Assembly: GCF_000346465.2 (NCBI RefSeq)
Contig: NC_034009.1
Span: 33,397,251-33,461,250, forward strand
DNA length: 64,000 bases
Source of the DNA: Prunus persica
Taxonomy: Eukaryota > Streptophyta > Magnoliopsida > Rosales > Rosaceae
Direction: 5' to 3'
The position numbers and the translations under genes are program-made. Below, piece after piece: positions 61,884-64,000 of this stretch (the stretch's first letter is position 1; each line of letters opens with the position of its first letter). The notes under the pieces were generated by a model. That model was not told where the DNA came from and made no database searches. It worked only from the letters and a program-made list of their open reading frames with translations.

Positions 61884-61926
61884 CCACGTCAAGGAAACAG
61901 AGCAGGCCCAATAAAATCCAGCCACG
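61884..61926 (+). promoter_or_regulatory. UPRE plus ERSE module 2 (SHD promoter)
   Basis: CCACGTCA at 61884-61891 and a second exact CCAAT-N9-CCACG at 61908-61926. Order and spacing (24 bases from the start of one to the start of the other) nearly repeat module 1 (23 bases). Confidence 0.75.
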
Positions 61927-62036
61927 TATCCATAAACAAATCAAGAAGCGTTGGTTCGCCACGCTGGCAAAACGAGGCCAATCCAATGTCAAGTTGCCGT
62001 TAACATGACGCTCTCCGTCTAAACAGCAGAGCTATG

Positions 62037-62044
62037 TATAAAAA
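62037..62044 (+). promoter_or_regulatory. TATA box of SHD
   Basis: TATAAAAA 94 bases before the start codon and about 110 bases downstream of ERSE module 2, a normal arrangement. Confidence 0.6.
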
Positions 62045-62137
62045 CTAAAGCTAGGAAACATTGGTAAGCACTGAAACGGATTTTCTCAGTGAGCGAAGTT
62101 ACTAGAACAACTTCTTCGAGTGTGTTGGAGTAGTAAG

Positions 62138-63897
62138 ATGAGGAAGTGGACGATCCCTTCCGCTCTGCTTCTGCTGTGCCTTCTCTCTCTCCTGCCGGAT
62201 CAGGGTAAGCTAGGGTTTTCATAATCTATTGTTTCTGTTCATTTCTATAGATCTTGATTAGTCAATGCTGCATTGCTCTAAGTAAATGTTTCTAAATTTT
62301 GATGTTCATATTTGGAAGTTGAAATTGATTAGGGTTTTGGGGATCTATGTTTGTTCAGGTCGGAAATTACAGGCCAATGCAGAGGATAGTTCTGAGGAGC
62401 TCGTAGATCCACCAAAGGTTGAGGACAAGATCGGGGCTGTTCCCAATGGGCTATCCACCGACTCTGACGTCGCTAAGAGGTGAGAGGTTTACCAATATCT
62501 GAGTTTTATGAATTTGAAGCCTCTTTAGCAGTTTCTGAATAGATGTGTATTACTTACTGCCACTGTAGGGAGGCCGAGTCAATCTCAAAGAGATCGCTCC
62601 GCAGCAACGCGGAACAGTTTCAGTTCCAGGCAGAGGTGTCTCGGCTCATGGACATTATTATCCACTCTCTCTATAGCAACAAAGACATTTTCCTCAGGGA
62701 GCTGATCTCCAATGCTTCTGATGTAAACCTTTGACACTAACTTATCTCGTACAACGTTTTATCATTGACCTGCCATGATTTCGATGCTAACGGAAAACTT
62801 TTCTCGATTTCAGGCGCTCGACAAGATTAGATTCCTTGCCCTTACAGACAAGGAGGTTTTGGGTGAAGGCGATGACACTAACCTCGAAATACAGGTTAGT
62901 GGATGTTGCTTGCGTTGCTTTGAATTTATGAAGCATAACAAGCGATATATGTTATTGAATCTTGTTGGATTGTCTAAAAAATAACCTGTGCAGATTAAAT
63001 TAGACAAGGAGAAGAGAATCCTCTCCATACGTGACAGGGGTATAGGTATGACAAAGGAGGACTTAATCAAGAACTTGGGAACCATAGCAAAATCTGGAAC
63101 TTCAGGTATATATTGCTTTATATATTGAGTCTGAAAATTTCCGGCGGAATTATGTGTTGGTTATACTGATTTAATTCGTATTTACTTTGCTTGCAGCCTT
63201 TGTGGAGAAGATGCAGACAAGTGGTGATCTCAATCTTATCGGGCAATTTGGAGTTGGGTTCTACTCTGTATACCTCGTTGCAGATAATGTGGAAGTCATC
63301 AGCAAACACAATGATGACAAACAGTAGGTGTTTAAAATACGTGTTACTCTTTCATTGATGTTGTTATGCTAACAGTTTTCTTGGGGTACGCCTTAACTGT
63401 TATAGATGATCATATAAATTTCTTGTGTTTCAGGCATGTTTGGGAGTCAAAGGCTGATGGGTCATTTGTAGTTTCCGAGGATACATATAATGAACCACTG
63501 GGACGTGGTACTGAAATTAGATTGCATCTTAGTGAAGAAGCAGGGGAATATTTGGAAGAGAGCAAACTAAAAGTAAGTGGTTCCCCATTTTATTTCATTT
63601 CAATTTTTACTTACATTGGTTCCCCATTTTCCTGGGTGCTGGTACAAACTATTACTCCCATCTTAATTATGCCTATTATATAACCAATAACGCTCTCATC
63701 TCTGTTACTTGGATGCATTGTTCTTATTTTTGTTTTATGGTGCCATGATAATTTGATGATTGTTTTATTTTTTTTGCAGGAGTTGGTGAAGAAATATTCT
63801 GAATTTATCAACTTCCCCATCCACCTCTGGGCAAGCAAAGAGGTTGATGTGGAGGTTCCTGCCGATGAGGATGAGTCCTCTGATGAGGAAGAATCAC
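62138..63897 (+). CDS. SHD: Endoplasmin/GRP94-type ER HSP90, SHEPHERD (5' part)
   Basis: Exons in the window: 62138-62204, 62359-62479, 62569-62722, 62814-62894, 62994-63105, 63197-63323, 63434-63572, 63780-63897; the next intron begins at 63898 and the gene continues past the right edge. It starts with a signal peptide ([22 protein letters not shown]) and then the HSP90 N-terminal ATPase (GHKL) domain: [76 protein letters not shown]. The last visible exon enters the acidic charged linker ([11 protein letters not shown]). Known role: folds receptors such as CLAVATA proteins in the ER; Arabidopsis shepherd mutants resemble clv mutants (At4g24190). That makes the CLV1 gene in the same window a possible client, though the linkage is probably coincidence. 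UPR elements lie upstream. Confidence 0.95.
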
Positions 63898-64000
63898 GTA
63901 TGCACCCATTATTCAGTTTATTTTCTCAAATATGATTGTAAAAGCTTTTAGTGCTGATAGCAGAAATTAATTATATTTCTAAGCATTAAAATTTCATCTG

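Overview
This is plant nuclear DNA, from a rosid eudicot and perhaps Rosaceae (the family is a guess). The coding genes have many GT-AG introns. The gaps are AT-rich and full of plant-type transposons: hAT, PIF/Harbinger, MITE, Helitron, LINE and solo LTR. Every recognisable protein has a plant-specific or plant-typical ortholog. There are no prokaryotic features.

Eight genes are supported. From left to right: (1) SYT2-like synaptotagmin, + strand, 12 exons, 1066-4985; (2) CLAVATA1 receptor kinase, + strand, 2 exons, 8276-11359; (3) kinesin KIN-6, + strand, 22 exons, 15431-22372; (4) a TFIIS-N/LW-domain nuclear protein, + strand, coding in one exon 29525-32512 with a spliced 5' leader from about 26.64 kb; (5) DEAD-box helicase RH28/DRS1 type, - strand, 18 exons, 42475 down to 36284; (6) CIP8-type RING-H2 ubiquitin ligase, - strand, one exon, 47961 down to 46870; (7) a small two-helix membrane protein, - strand, 51523 down to 51188; (8) the 5' part of the ER HSP90 chaperone SHEPHERD/GRP94, + strand, from 62138 and running off the right end. 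Spliced models for genes 1, 2, 3, 5 and 8 were built by hand. Exon phases all close, giving 538, 977, 931 and 745 residues for the four complete ones, close to the known family lengths where I recall them (SYT2 and CLV1).

The genes are unrelated housekeeping, signalling and developmental functions, not an operon-like system. Two groups fit remembered Arabidopsis microsynteny: KIN-6 and SYT2 (At1g20060/At1g20080), and the TFIIS gene and SHEPHERD (At4g24200/At4g24190).

Between genes lie at least three hAT elements with exact 8-bp target duplications (one nested inside another), two PIF/Harbinger-like elements, several MITEs, a Helitron with a textbook 3' hairpin-CTAG end, a LINE insertion with its target duplication, a 2.0-kb solo LTR carrying a 42-bp minisatellite, a degenerate TGGGCC-rich tandem array and a kilobase of TA-rich simple repeat. 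The most interesting signals are three tandem SUMO-interaction-like motifs and a duplicated exon in the KIN-6 tail, and a duplicated UPRE plus ERSE module upstream of SHEPHERD.
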